In this document: positions 9,821 through 18,388 of the stretch, piece by piece | Numbering within the stretch: position 1 is the first letter of the stretch | Layout: every line of letters starts with the position of its first letter | Assembly: GCA_016706425.1 (NCBI GenBank) | Contig: JADJJR010000001.1 | Location: 558,001-622,000, forward strand | Reading direction: 5' to 3' | Length of the DNA stretch: 64,000 bases | Source of the DNA: Elusimicrobiota bacterium | GTDB lineage: Bacteria > Elusimicrobiota > Elusimicrobia > FEN-1173 | Translations under genes and position numbers: made by a program | Notes under the pieces: generated by a model | What the model saw: the letters and a program-made list of their open reading frames with translations, nothing else | The model's database searches: none | What the model was told of the DNA's origin: nothing

Positions 9821-9843
9821 ACGGCATTTGCTATTCTGCCGTT
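9820..9843 (+). repeat. Inverted repeat directly before tgt
   Basis: A perfect 7-base inverted repeat, AACGGCA with TGCCGTT around a 10-base loop, begins at the last base of the giant gene's stop codon and ends one base before the tgt GTG. No T-tract follows, so it is not a canonical terminator. It overlaps the candidate -10 element at 9832. Confidence 0.5.
9829..9837 (+). promoter_or_regulatory. Extended -10-like element for tgt
   Basis: TGCTATTCT reads as an extended -10 (TGn then TATTCT) ending 7 bases before the GTG of tgt. No -35 and no Shine-Dalgarno sequence are evident, so transcription starting here would give a leaderless message. Confidence 0.35.
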
Positions 9844-9844
9844 C

Positions 9845-10987
9845 GTGAAACCCCTCTACACATTGGAATCCTCGGATGGCGCCGCTCGCGCCGGCCGTCT
9901 TCGGCTTGCCCACGCGGAAGTCGAAACCCCCGTCTTCATGCCCGTGGGCACCCAGGCCTCCGTCAAAACCCTGATTTCAGAGGATTTGGAAGACCTGGGG
10001 TACAACCTTATATTGGGCAACACCTACCACCTCGGGTTGCGGCCGGGCATCGATTTGTTGGAATCCGCCGGCGGGCTTCACGCCTTTATGTCCTGGAAGG
10101 GGGGCCTTCTCACCGATTCGGGCGGGTTCCAGGTGTTTTCCCTGGCGAACCGACGGGAGATTTCCGAGGAGGGAGTCGTGTTCACCTCCCACGTGGACGG
10201 CGCGCGCCACCGCTTGACCCCGGAGACCGTTGTGGACGCCCAACTCCGCATGGGCGTGGACATCGCCATGTGCCTGGACGAATGCCCGCCCTACCCCTGC
10301 GGGGAATCCGAGGCCCGGGACATGATGGAGCGCACCCTGCGCTGGGAGGCGCGCGCCAAAGAGCGGTGGCTCGCCTCCGGCGCGATGGAAAAAACGAATT
10401 TGTTCCCCATCGCCCAGGGGTCGACCTTCCCGGCGCTGCGGCGGGAAAGCGCCCGACAAACGGCGGAGTTGGACCTCCCCGGCCACGCCCTCGGGGGGCT
10501 GTCCGTGGGTGAACCCCGGGAGATGTTGGGGGAATTGATCGAGGCGAGCGTGGCCGAGCTGCCGGCCGATAGGCCCCGCTATTTAATGGGGGTGGGACGG
10601 CCCGAGGACATGCTGACGGCCGTGGAACGAGGGGTCGACATGTTCGATTGCGTCTGGCCCACGCGGAACGGCCGCAACGGCCAGGCCATGACCTGGGATG
10701 GCCCCTTCAATCTTAAGACCAACGCCTGCCGCACCGACCCTCGCCCCCTGGATGAAAACTGCCGCTGTCCGGTCTGCCGCCGTTACACCCGCCGTTACCT
10801 GGCCCACCTTTTCCGGGCGGGGGAATACGCGGCCCTGCGGCTCCTGACTTTACACAATTTGGCCTTTATGTTAGACTTCACGCGTTCGATCCGACGGGCG
10901 ATCGTCCGTCGGGAATTCTCCACATTTAAGAAGGATTTTGAAGCGCGCCAAGGCCGATCGCGGTCCGCGCGCGAGGGGGTTGCGTGA
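9845..10987 (+). CDS. tgt: Queuine/preQ1 tRNA-guanine transglycosylase
   Basis: Exchanges guanine-34 of GUN-anticodon tRNAs for a queuosine precursor (preQ1 in bacteria) in the cytoplasm. At 380 aa the length is typical. The nucleophile/acid pair of the family is visible: Asp91 in LLTDSGGFQVFS and Asp268 in MFDCVWPTRNGR. The structural zinc site is C306-R-C308-P-V-C311 with a His in the LLTLHNL helix near 337. The start is the GTG placed next to PLYTLESSDG; no ribosome-binding site precedes it. The stop overlaps yajC by 4 bases, giving the widely conserved order tgt-yajC-secD-secF. Confidence 0.97.
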   Translation: MKPLYTLESSDGAARAGRLRLAHAEVETPVFMPVGTQASVKTLISEDLEDLGYNLILGNTYHLGLRPGIDLLESAGGLHAFMSWKGGLLTDSGGFQVFSLANRREISEEGVVFTSHVDGARHRLTPETVVDAQLRMGVDIAMCLDECPPYPCGESEARDMMERTLRWEARAKERWLASGAMEKTNLFPIAQGSTFPALRRESARQTAELDLPGHALGGLSVGEPREMLGELIEASVAELPADRPRYLMGVGRPEDMLTAVERGVDMFDCVWPTRNGRNGQAMTWDGPFNLKTNACRTDPRPLDENCRCPVCRRYTRRYLAHLFRAGEYAALRLLTLHNLAFMLDFTRSIRRAIVRREFSTFKKDFEARQGRSRSAREGVA

Positions 10988-11364
10988 AGACGTTTTTCCT
11001 TGTGATGGCAATGTTCGCGGGCGCGCCGGCGTGGGCGGAACCGGCCAAGGCCGCCTCCGGCGGCATGACGATGTTGATCCCCTGGATCGCGATTTTGGGC
11101 ATCTTCTACTTCCTTTTGATCCGCCCTCAACAAAAAGAGCGGCAGAAACACCAGACGATGCTGGACGCGCTCAAACGGGGCGACCAGGTCCTCACCCAGG
11201 GCGGTCTCTACGGGACCGTCCAAGCCATCAAGGGCAAAGTGGTGGAAGTGAAAATTTCCGACGACGTCAAGGTCCAGGTCAACCGCGGGTACATCGCGCA
11301 GGTGGTCCAGGGCGACCCGTCGGCCGTGGAGCCCGAGGTCGTCGGGAACGGCACGGCCCGATAA
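10984..11364 (+). CDS. yajC: Preprotein translocase subunit YajC
   Basis: Small single-span inner-membrane protein that associates with SecDF next to the SecYEG channel. A hydrophobic N-terminal segment ending in AWAEP looks like a cleavable signal, which is an uncommon addition for YajC. The canonical helix follows (MLIPWIAILGIFYFLLIRPQ) with the diagnostic RPQQKERQKHQTML and the GDQVLTQGGLYGTV core. Length 126 aa is normal for a form with the extra leader. It begins at GTG overlapping the tgt stop (GTGA) and is followed after one base by secD, so the three Sec genes are one transcription unit. Confidence 0.95.
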   Translation: MKTFFLVMAMFAGAPAWAEPAKAASGGMTMLIPWIAILGIFYFLLIRPQQKERQKHQTMLDALKRGDQVLTQGGLYGTVQAIKGKVVEVKISDDVKVQVNRGYIAQVVQGDPSAVEPEVVGNGTAR

Positions 11365-11365
11365 A

Positions 11366-12802
11366 ATGCACCGCGCCTACTGGAAGTCCCTGGTCATCCT
11401 GGCGGTGGCCCTTTTGGCCGCCTGGACCCTGTTCCCCTCCTTCTCTTTTTACCGCCAACCCCGGACCCAGCAGGAAGAAATGCGCCAACGGCGCAACCCC
11501 CTGGTCAACAAAATCCTCAATCTCGGCCTGGACCTGCAGGGCGGCAGCCATTTGTTGCTGGAATTGCAAACCGCCAAACTGCCCGACGATCGGATGGAAA
11601 CCGTCAACGAAGCCATGGACCGGGCCATTGAGGTCATTCGCAACCGCATCGATCAATACGGGTTGTCGGAACCGCTGATCGTTCGCCAAGGGCAAAAATG
11701 GATCGTCGTTCAACTGCCCGGCGTGAAGGACCGCAACCAGGCGAAGGATCTGATCGGCCGCACGGCCCTGTTGGAGTTTCGTTTGGTCGACAGCGCCCCC
11801 CTGCCGGACGGGTTGATCAACAAGGCGCGCGAGTTGAACCTGGGCCCCCTCAATTTGAGGCCCGGCCAAATGCCCAAGGAGATCAAGTCCCTCCTCCTGG
11901 CGGGCATGGAGTTGCTCCCCGGCAAGGAATCCGCTTTTTACGTCGTGAAGACCACCGCCGAGATGACCGGCGCCGGTTTGAAAAACGCGCGCGTCGAAAT
12001 GGGCAGCGATTACTCCGGCGCGGCCCCCCACGTCGCCCTGGAGTTCAACGACGAAGGAACCAAGTTGTTCGCCGCCGTGACCGGCGCCAACGTGGGTCGC
12101 AACCTGGCGATCGTGCTGGACGGGACGGTGATGTCCGCGCCGGTGATCCGCAGTTCCATTCCCGACGGCCGCGCGATCATCGAGGGGCAGTTCACCCCCG
12201 AGGACGCCAAATTCTTGAAATCGGTCCTCCAAGCCGGCGCCCTGCCCGCGCCCTTGGAGATCGTGGAAGAACGCACCGTCGGCGCGACGTTGGGCGACGA
12301 CTCGATTCGGGCGGGCCTCGCGGCCGGCGCCCTCGGGCTGGCCATCATTTTCTTGTTCATGGCGGTGTATTACAAGTGGTCCGGCGTGCTCGCCAACTTG
12401 GCGTTGGTCCTGAACCTTGTTTTGCTTTTGGCCCTGATGGCCATGTTCAAGGCCACCCTCACCATGCCGGGCATCGCGGGCATCATTTTGACGATCGGCA
12501 TGGCGGTGGACGCCAACGTGCTCATTCTGGAGCGCATCCGCGAAGAGATCCGCCTGGGCAAAACCCCCCGGCTCGCCGTCGACCAAGGCTACGAGAAGGC
12601 CTTTTCGGCCATCTTTGACGGCAACCTCACCACCATCATTGCGGCGGTCTTTTTGTTCCAATTCGGGACGGGCCCGGTGAAGGGCTTCGGCATCAGCTTG
12701 ATGCTCGGGTTGACGGTGTCGATGTTCACCGCGATCGTGGTGACGCGCACCGCCTACGACCTTTTGCTGTTAAACCGCAACGTCCAAAAGTTGAGCGTCT
12801 AA
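11366..12802 (+). CDS. secD: Protein-export membrane protein SecD
   Basis: Proton-motive-force-coupled RND-type subunit that pulls secreted proteins across the inner membrane. There is one N-terminal helix, then the periplasmic P1 head with the family signature GLDLQGGSHLLLEL, the second signature IVLDGTVMSAPVI near residue 250, and five more helices in the C-terminal half (LGLAIIFLFMAVYY, IAGIILTIGMAVDANVLILERIRE). Length 478 aa is short compared with E. coli SecD (615) but normal for many bacteria. ATG start one base after yajC; its stop shares a base with the secF ATG (TAATG). Confidence 0.97.
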   Translation: MHRAYWKSLVILAVALLAAWTLFPSFSFYRQPRTQQEEMRQRRNPLVNKILNLGLDLQGGSHLLLELQTAKLPDDRMETVNEAMDRAIEVIRNRIDQYGLSEPLIVRQGQKWIVVQLPGVKDRNQAKDLIGRTALLEFRLVDSAPLPDGLINKARELNLGPLNLRPGQMPKEIKSLLLAGMELLPGKESAFYVVKTTAEMTGAGLKNARVEMGSDYSGAAPHVALEFNDEGTKLFAAVTGANVGRNLAIVLDGTVMSAPVIRSSIPDGRAIIEGQFTPEDAKFLKSVLQAGALPAPLEIVEERTVGATLGDDSIRAGLAAGALGLAIIFLFMAVYYKWSGVLANLALVLNLVLLLALMAMFKATLTMPGIAGIILTIGMAVDANVLILERIREEIRLGKTPRLAVDQGYEKAFSAIFDGNLTTIIAAVFLFQFGTGPVKGFGISLMLGLTVSMFTAIVVTRTAYDLLLLNRNVQKLSV

Positions 12803-13725
12803 TGGAATTCTTCAAAACCCCCAAGTTCGATTACATCAAGCACTACAAGTTTTTCTTCGGCCTGTCGGCGGTGTTGGCGGTGGTCAGTGTCGGCGCCATC
12901 GTCGTCCGCGGTAAGTCCTTGCTCAGCATTGACTTCACCGGCGGGACCTTGATCCAAGGGTACTTTGAAAAAACCCCCGTGCCCTTGGCGGACGTGCGGT
13001 CCGCGCTGTCCAAGGCGGGTCTGGGCGGGGCGGAGCTTCAAAGCGTGCCCGAACACAACGCCGTCATTCTGCGTTTCAAAACGAAACAATCGGAAGAAGA
13101 ACGCCGGACCATCGAAAGCCGGGTCAAGAACGCCTTCGCGGCGGCCCACCCGGACAACCCGTTCATCGAAGAACGCGCCGAATTCGTGGGGCCGGTGGTG
13201 GGCGCCCATTTAAAAGTGAAAGCCGGTTTGGCGATCTTGTTTTCCCTTTTGGGCATCGTGGTCTACGTGGCGTTCCGGTTCCGGAATTGGATTTGGGGCG
13301 TCTCCGGCGTTTTGGCCCTGGCCCACGACGTCTTTTTGGCGTTGGGGTTCATGGCGGTCATGAACCGGGAAATTTCCATTACCGTGATCGCGGCGCTCCT
13401 CACCCTCGCGGGCTATTCGATCAACGACACCATCGTCATCTTCGACCGGATTCGTGAAAACATCCGCCTGCGGGGCCGAACGGGCAAGGAGGGGTTGGAC
13501 GCCCTTATCAACCGTTCCTTGAACGAAACCCTCTCCCGGACGATCATCACGTCCCTGACGGTCTTCATTGTTTTGATTTCCCTCCTGTTGTTCGGCGGCG
13601 AGGTGATCCGTGATTTCGCCCTGGCGCTGACTTTCGGCGTTGTGGTCGGGTCCTACTCGACGCTCTTCATCGCCACGCCCCTGGTCTACCTCTGGCAGTC
13701 CAAGAGCGGTCGTTCCCTGCGGTGA
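12802..13725 (+). CDS. secF: Protein-export membrane protein SecF
   Basis: Partner of SecD in the SecDF complex. Visible are the N-terminal helix, the SIDFTGGTLIQGYF signature near residue 38, and a six-helix RND half with YSINDTIVIFDRIRENIR (about 210-228) and the C-terminal SLLLFGGEVIRDFALALTFGVVVG. Length 307 aa is typical. Start ATG overlaps the secD stop by one base, so translation is likely coupled. The downstream unknown gene overlaps the secF stop. Confidence 0.97.
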   Translation: MEFFKTPKFDYIKHYKFFFGLSAVLAVVSVGAIVVRGKSLLSIDFTGGTLIQGYFEKTPVPLADVRSALSKAGLGGAELQSVPEHNAVILRFKTKQSEEERRTIESRVKNAFAAAHPDNPFIEERAEFVGPVVGAHLKVKAGLAILFSLLGIVVYVAFRFRNWIWGVSGVLALAHDVFLALGFMAVMNREISITVIAALLTLAGYSINDTIVIFDRIRENIRLRGRTGKEGLDALINRSLNETLSRTIITSLTVFIVLISLLLFGGEVIRDFALALTFGVVVGSYSTLFIATPLVYLWQSKSGRSLR

Positions 13726-14336
13726 TGAGCCCCGCGGCGGTCGCGACGAAGAAAATCCGAAAGTTTCGCCTTCACGCGCGCCCGAGCGCCGTCCTCCGCA
13801 ACCTCAAAGTCCTGTTGGACAACCCCCAGGAAACCCCCGAGCTCTCAAGCGACATTGAAGCCGAGGCGAAAGCCGCCCAGGCCCTCCTGGACACGGCCGC
13901 CCTTTACACCACGGTCGTTCGCGGCTCCGCCCCCGGGGAATTGGAAACTTTTTGGGAGCCCGTTGCCGGCGATCCCGCCCCCGTGGCCTTGACCCTGTTC
14001 GCCGCCACCATCGGCGGCGGTCTGGAAACCGAACTGTCCGGCGCCCTCTCCCGGGGGGAGACCTTCCGCGGCCGTGTTTTGACGGCTCTGGGGGAAGAGT
14101 TGGCCGACCAGGCCGCCGTGTTCATCGAGCGGTTGGTGGGTGAAGAAGCCCAGTCCGACGCCTGCGAACTGTTGAGCCGGCGCCTGTGCACCGAGGACAA
14201 CCCCCAACGCGCCGTCCTCACTTTTTTGGACGCCGGCCGGATCGGCATCGGCCAGGATTCCGCGGGGCACCGTTTCCCGCGGTTCACCCGGGTGGGCGTC
14301 ATCCCCTGGGGTCCGCCTTCCAAAAAACGGAAGTAA
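13725..14336 (+). CDS. Hypothetical protein, weak resemblance to methionine-synthase activation-domain proteins
   Basis: A 203-residue soluble protein of unknown function. The ATG at 13725 overlaps the secF stop by one base; the in-frame GTG at 13722 is an equally possible start. After a basic N-terminus there is an alpha/beta region with TLFAATIGGGLETELSGAL and VLTALGEELADQAAVFIERL. That spacing resembles small proteins related to the B12-dependent methionine synthase activation domain. The C-terminus is basic (PPSKKRK). No catalytic motif is obvious. Its position after secDF suggests only co-transcription. Confidence 0.6.
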   Translation: MSPAAVATKKIRKFRLHARPSAVLRNLKVLLDNPQETPELSSDIEAEAKAAQALLDTAALYTTVVRGSAPGELETFWEPVAGDPAPVALTLFAATIGGGLETELSGALSRGETFRGRVLTALGEELADQAAVFIERLVGEEAQSDACELLSRRLCTEDNPQRAVLTFLDAGRIGIGQDSAGHRFPRFTRVGVIPWGPPSKKRK

Positions 14337-14342
14337 CCCCCT

Positions 14343-14360
14343 CGGGGAGGGCTGTCCCCG
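14343..14360 (+). other. Short hairpin over the ribosome-binding site of the acyltransferase gene
   Basis: CGGGGA (14343-14348) pairs perfectly with TCCCCG (14355-14360) across a 6-base loop. The left arm and loop contain the GGGGAGG Shine-Dalgarno of the gene starting at 14366. No T-tract follows, so this is more likely a structure masking initiation, or chance in GC-rich DNA, than a terminator. Confidence 0.35.
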
Positions 14361-14365
14361 CCGCC

Positions 14366-15031
14366 ATGACCCCCCACCTTTCCCTTCGCGACCGTTTTTT
14401 GGCCGCCCTGATTTCCGGGGTCGGGGCCCTTTATTTGCGCGGGGTCGGAATCTCCTCCCGCCTGACCGTCCATCGGTCCCCCGGGGTTCTCGAACGGGAG
14501 GGGAAGAACCTTCCGATCGTCTACGCGTTTTGGCACCGCCACCAGCTCCTCTTGTTGTACGTGCACCGCGGGCGGGGGGTGCGGGTTTTGGTCAGCCGGA
14601 GCCGCGACGGGGAATTCGTCGCCCGGGCGCTCCACCGGCTCGGTTTTCGCACCGCGCGGGGCTCCTCCTCGCGCGGGGGGGGCGGGGCCTTTCGGGATTT
14701 GCTGGACACGGTCCAAGCCGGCGGGAGCGTCGCGTTCACGCCTGACGGGCCGCGGGGCCCGTTGCGGTCCGTTCAGCCGGGCGTCGTCGCCCTGGCCGCG
14801 CGGACCGGGGCCCCTGTCGTTCCCGTCGCCTGGGCGGGCACCCGCGTCAAGGAGTTGAACAGTTGGGACCGCTTTCTGGTCCCGCTTCCCTTGGGCCGCT
14901 ACGCCGTGGTATACGGAGAGCCCGTGTTTCTGGCGGAAGAGGGGCCCGCCGCGGAAGGCCGGGTCCGCGACGCCATCGACGCCGCGGTTCGCGAAGCGGA
15001 AAAACGATTGGGGGATGCCACGTGTTGCTGA
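14366..15031 (+). CDS. DUF374-type lysophospholipid/Kdo-lipid acyltransferase-like protein
   Basis: Belongs by motif to the DUF374 branch of glycerophosphate-type acyltransferases, usually found beside waaA and lipid A genes. Seen are YAFWHRHQLLLLY near residue 55, VLVSRSRDGEFVARAL, and the SVAFTPDGPRGP block near residue 130, followed by ARTGAPVVPVAW. Length 221 aa is normal. The ATG at 14366 follows a GGGGAGG ribosome-binding site; the frame stays open further upstream but without family similarity. It overlaps waaA by 10 bases, so a role in lipid A or core acylation is inferred from family and context. Confidence 0.85.
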   Translation: MTPHLSLRDRFLAALISGVGALYLRGVGISSRLTVHRSPGVLEREGKNLPIVYAFWHRHQLLLLYVHRGRGVRVLVSRSRDGEFVARALHRLGFRTARGSSSRGGGGAFRDLLDTVQAGGSVAFTPDGPRGPLRSVQPGVVALAARTGAPVVPVAWAGTRVKELNSWDRFLVPLPLGRYAVVYGEPVFLAEEGPAAEGRVRDAIDAAVREAEKRLGDATCC

Positions 15032-16335
15032 TTTACTCCATTCTTTTCTTTCTCGCCTGGCCCCTGGTGTTCCTGGCCTTTGTTTGGAAATACGGCCTTC
15101 GAAAAAGTCTTCGCGGTCTGCCGGAACGGTTCGGGTGGGGCGGTCCGTGGCCGGAAAAAACGGGGGCCCTGTGGGTTCACGCGGCCTCCGTGGGTGAAGT
15201 GCGCGCCGCCGAACAATTGTTGCGGGCCCTGCCCGCGCGCTTCCAGGGCGTGCCCCGGTTCCTCACCACGACGACCGTCAATGGGAAAGACCTCGCCGTC
15301 CGGCTCGCCCTGGCGGAAACCGTGCGGTTGGCCCCGGTCGATCGGCCCGGCGTTTTCCGCGCGGCCCTGCGGCGCGTTCAACCCCGGTGCGTCGTCCTGG
15401 TGGAAACCGAACTTTGGCCCCACTGGCTCGATGTCCTGGCCCGGGAGAAAATCCCGGCCGCGGTGGTCAACGGGCGCGTGTCCGACGGCGCCTACCCCCT
15501 CTACCGCGCGTTGAAAAAACTCTGGTCGCCCCTCCTGTCCACGCTGGCCCGGGTGGGCGTCCAAAGCCCCCGCAACGCGGCGCGTTTTCTCGCCCTGGGG
15601 GCCGACGCCCGGCGCGTCGTCATCACCGGCAATTTGAAAAACGACGTGCCCTTGCCCGACCCCGCACGGATCCCGGCTCTGAAAAAAGCCTACGGGTTTG
15701 CCGACGGGGACCCCGTGTGGGTGATGGGGAGCACCCAGCCCGCCGAGGAACCCCTCCTCCGCGACGTCCTGACGGCGTTGCGGAAGAACCACCCCGCGCT
15801 CAAGGCGGTTGTCGCGCCCCGTCGAATCGAACGGGCGGCGGAAACCCGCCGCCGGTTTGAGGAAGCCGGTTATTCCTGCGCGTTGCGCTCCCAATTGTCT
15901 TCGGTCGTCCCCGCGCCCGAGGTTTTGGTGTTGGACACGGTGGGCGAGTTGGCCGAAATTTACGGGGTCGCGACGGTCGCCTTCGTGGGGGGCAGCCTGG
16001 TGCGGCGCGGGGGCCAGAACCCCCTTGAGCCGGCCCGCTGGGGTGTGCCCGTGGTGTACGGTCCGTCCATGGAGAATTTCCGCGAAATTGACGACGCCCT
16101 GCGGGCCGCCGGAGGCGCGCGCGTCGCCGCCGACGGCGAGGCCCTGCGCGCCGTTGTCGATCGCTGGCTCGCAACACCGCTGGAGCGGGGGGGAGCGGGC
16201 GCGGCGGCCCGGTCGGTCGCCGACGGAGAACGGGGGGCTTTGGAGGACAACCTGCGGCTGATTGAGGAAACCCTGACGTTTTCTCCCGACGAAATCCGCC
16301 CGCGGCGCGCTCCGTGCGCGGGGTGCCCGTCGTGA
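15022..16335 (+). CDS. waaA: 3-deoxy-D-manno-octulosonic acid (Kdo) transferase
   Basis: Transfers Kdo from CMP-Kdo to the lipid A precursor at the cytoplasmic face of the inner membrane. An N-terminal membrane anchor (about 2-20) is followed by VHAASVGEVRAAEQLL, where the Glu is the family's catalytic base. ETELWPHWLD and the GNLKNDVP and GSTQPAEE motifs of the GT-B fold follow, then GGSLVRRGGQNPLEPARWGVPV. Length 437 aa is typical. The GTG at 15022 follows GGGGGA and overlaps the acyltransferase end; the longer open frame upstream has no family similarity. The stop overlaps the heptosyltransferase start (GTGA). Confidence 0.95.
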   Translation: MLLIYSILFFLAWPLVFLAFVWKYGLRKSLRGLPERFGWGGPWPEKTGALWVHAASVGEVRAAEQLLRALPARFQGVPRFLTTTTVNGKDLAVRLALAETVRLAPVDRPGVFRAALRRVQPRCVVLVETELWPHWLDVLAREKIPAAVVNGRVSDGAYPLYRALKKLWSPLLSTLARVGVQSPRNAARFLALGADARRVVITGNLKNDVPLPDPARIPALKKAYGFADGDPVWVMGSTQPAEEPLLRDVLTALRKNHPALKAVVAPRRIERAAETRRRFEEAGYSCALRSQLSSVVPAPEVLVLDTVGELAEIYGVATVAFVGGSLVRRGGQNPLEPARWGVPVVYGPSMENFREIDDALRAAGGARVAADGEALRAVVDRWLATPLERGGAGAAARSVADGERGALEDNLRLIEETLTFSPDEIRPRRAPCAGCPS

Positions 16336-17339
16336 AGAGCGTTCTCCTGATCCGGTTGTCGTCGCTGGGGGACGTCGTGCTCACGACGCCGGTGGCCGCC
16401 AACCTGAAGCGCGCGGGCCTGCGGGTGGCGGTCCTCACGCGGCGCGCCTTCGCCCCGTTGTTCGAAGGGAACCCCACGGTGGACGAGGTTTTTGTTTTTG
16501 AGGACCGCGGGGTCTGGGGCTGGGCCCGGGCGATCCGCGCGCGGCGATTCGACGCCGTGATCGACTTGCACGGCACCGGACGGTCCCGCCTGTGGTCCAT
16601 GGTTTCGGGGGCGACCCGGCGCGTTCGTTACGACAAGCGGGCCGCCGCCCGCCGCCGTCTGGTCTGGACGAAAAAAGCCGCCCCGACGCTGGCGGGGGGC
16701 GTCGTGGACCGTTATTTGGAAACCTTGGCCGCGCTGGGGGTGCCCGCCGTCGAACGCACGCCGCGCCTATATCCCTCGCGGGAAGACCGGCCGTCCGCGG
16801 ATTTCGCCGAGGCCCTGGGGGACTCTCCCTTCTTGGTTTTGGCCCCGGGGGCCCAGCACGCCACCAAACGCTGGCCGGCCGAGCGGTTCGCCGCCGTGGC
16901 CGATCGTTGGTTGTCGGAGCGCCCGAACGCGCGGGCGGTCCTGCTGGGGGCCGCGACCGACATTCCGGCGGGGGCGGCCGTTCGAGCCGCGATGGACCGA
17001 CCGGTCGTGGATTGGGTCGGCCGGACGTCGTTGGCCGAAATGCTTCGGATCCTGAACCGCGCGGCGCTGGTCGTCACCAACGATTCGGGCGCCACGCACG
17101 TCGCGGCGGCGTTGGGGCGGCCCACCGTGGCGGTCTTCGGTCCCACCGTGCGCGAATTCGGCTTTTTCCCGGTCGGCCCCCGCGTCGCGGTCGTCGAGGG
17201 CGGCCCGTTGCCCTGCCGCCCCTGCGCCTTGCACGGCAAACCCCGCTGTCCCGAGGGGCATTTCCGCTGCATGACGGACATCCCGGTCGAACACGTCCTG
17301 GCCGCGGCCCGCGTCGCCGCGGGGGAGCCGCGCCCGTGA
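16332..17339 (+). CDS. ADP-heptose:LPS heptosyltransferase family (GT9)
   Basis: Adds heptose to the inner core of lipopolysaccharide from ADP-heptose. The N-terminus VLLIRLSSLGDVVLTTPVA is the GT9 signature. APGAQHATKRWPAERFAA (about 170-190) is the nucleotide-sugar region and VTNDSGATHVAAALGRP (about 250-267) the donor-binding signature. A Cys-rich segment near the end (LPCRPCALHGKPRC) is common in this family. The GTG at 16332 overlaps the waaA stop as GTGA; the in-frame GTG at 16314 would add six residues. Length 335 aa fits. Which acceptor it uses cannot be read from sequence. Confidence 0.9.
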   Translation: MKSVLLIRLSSLGDVVLTTPVAANLKRAGLRVAVLTRRAFAPLFEGNPTVDEVFVFEDRGVWGWARAIRARRFDAVIDLHGTGRSRLWSMVSGATRRVRYDKRAAARRRLVWTKKAAPTLAGGVVDRYLETLAALGVPAVERTPRLYPSREDRPSADFAEALGDSPFLVLAPGAQHATKRWPAERFAAVADRWLSERPNARAVLLGAATDIPAGAAVRAAMDRPVVDWVGRTSLAEMLRILNRAALVVTNDSGATHVAAALGRPTVAVFGPTVREFGFFPVGPRVAVVEGGPLPCRPCALHGKPRCPEGHFRCMTDIPVEHVLAAARVAAGEPRP

Positions 17340-18388
17340 AGATCCTCCAAATCCTCGACGAACGATGGGATTCCGGGCTCACGGCCTACGGGCTCACTCT
17401 GGCGCGCGCCTTGGCGGCGCGGGGCCATTCGGTGACCATCGCCGCGCGACCGGGCCAGGCCGCCGAAAAACGGGCGGCGGCGCTTGGGTTCCCGGTCCTC
17501 CCTTTGGGGTCGTTCTTGGCTTCGGCCCGGGCCGTCCGGGCCGGGGAGTTTGACGTGGTCAACGCCCACACGGGCGCCGGCCACACCCTGGGTTTCGCCG
17601 CCACGCGTTTTTCGCGCGCGGCGCTCGTGCGCACGCGCGGCGAGGCCCGGCGGCTATCGGTCCGCCCCGGCCAGGCGGCTCTTTTTCGGCGGACCGAGGC
17701 GGTGGTGGCGGCGTCCCGCGCTTTGGCGGAGGCCTACGCCCAGCGTTTTCCTTTTTTGGGGGACCGCCTCCGGGTGGTGGAACCGGCGGTGGACTTGCCC
17801 GTCCATCCGGCCCCTTTTCCGACGGGGCCCTTCCGGGCCGGGATCGTCGGTCGGTTGGACCCGGTCAAAGGGCACCGTTTCTTCATCGAGGCGGTGGCCC
17901 AATTGAAGGGCCGTCTGGCGGACCAGGAATTTTGGATCGCGGGGGAGGACAAAAACCTGTCCCGCAAGGAACTCGCCGCCCTGGCGGAGTCGGCGGGGGT
18001 GGGCCGCTGGATTTGGTTCCACGGGCGCGTGCCCGACGTCGGGGCGTTCATGGCCCAATGCCGCGTCGGCGTGGTCGCCTCCGTCGAAAGCGAAGCCGTG
18101 TCCCGCGCCGGTCTCGAGTGGTTGGCCCAGGGCCGCCCGCTGGTCGCCACGGACGTGGGGGCTTTGCCCGAAATCGTTTTGAACGGCGACAACGGGTTTT
18201 TGGTCCCTCCCAAAAGCGCGGGGGGGCTGGCGCGCACCCTGGGTCTATTGATGGACGACCCGGCGCGCTGTGAAAAAATGGGGGCGCGGGCGCGCCGCGT
18301 GGCGGAGGAGCGGTTTTCCTTAGACCGCCTGGGCGCCGAAACCGAAAAAATTTACCAGGCCGCCCGGGCCCGGCGGGAATCGGCGTGA
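17336..18388 (+). CDS. Glycosyltransferase family 4
   Basis: GT-B glycosyltransferase, probably acting on LPS core or O-chain. The N-terminal acceptor domain starts VKILQILDERWDSGLTAYGL and contains FDVVNAHTGAGHTL. The C-terminal donor domain has GIVGRLDPVKGHRFFIEA (about 163-180), FHGRVPDVGAFMAQC and the EX7E-type segment SVESEAVSRAGLEWLAQGRP, ending in ATDVGALPEIV. Length 350 aa is typical. The GTG start overlaps the heptosyltransferase stop (GTGA), and its own stop overlaps the next glycosyltransferase in the same way. Sugar specificity is unknown. Confidence 0.88.
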   Translation: MKILQILDERWDSGLTAYGLTLARALAARGHSVTIAARPGQAAEKRAAALGFPVLPLGSFLASARAVRAGEFDVVNAHTGAGHTLGFAATRFSRAALVRTRGEARRLSVRPGQAALFRRTEAVVAASRALAEAYAQRFPFLGDRLRVVEPAVDLPVHPAPFPTGPFRAGIVGRLDPVKGHRFFIEAVAQLKGRLADQEFWIAGEDKNLSRKELAALAESAGVGRWIWFHGRVPDVGAFMAQCRVGVVASVESEAVSRAGLEWLAQGRPLVATDVGALPEIVLNGDNGFLVPPKSAGGLARTLGLLMDDPARCEKMGARARRVAEERFSLDRLGAETEKIYQAARARRESA

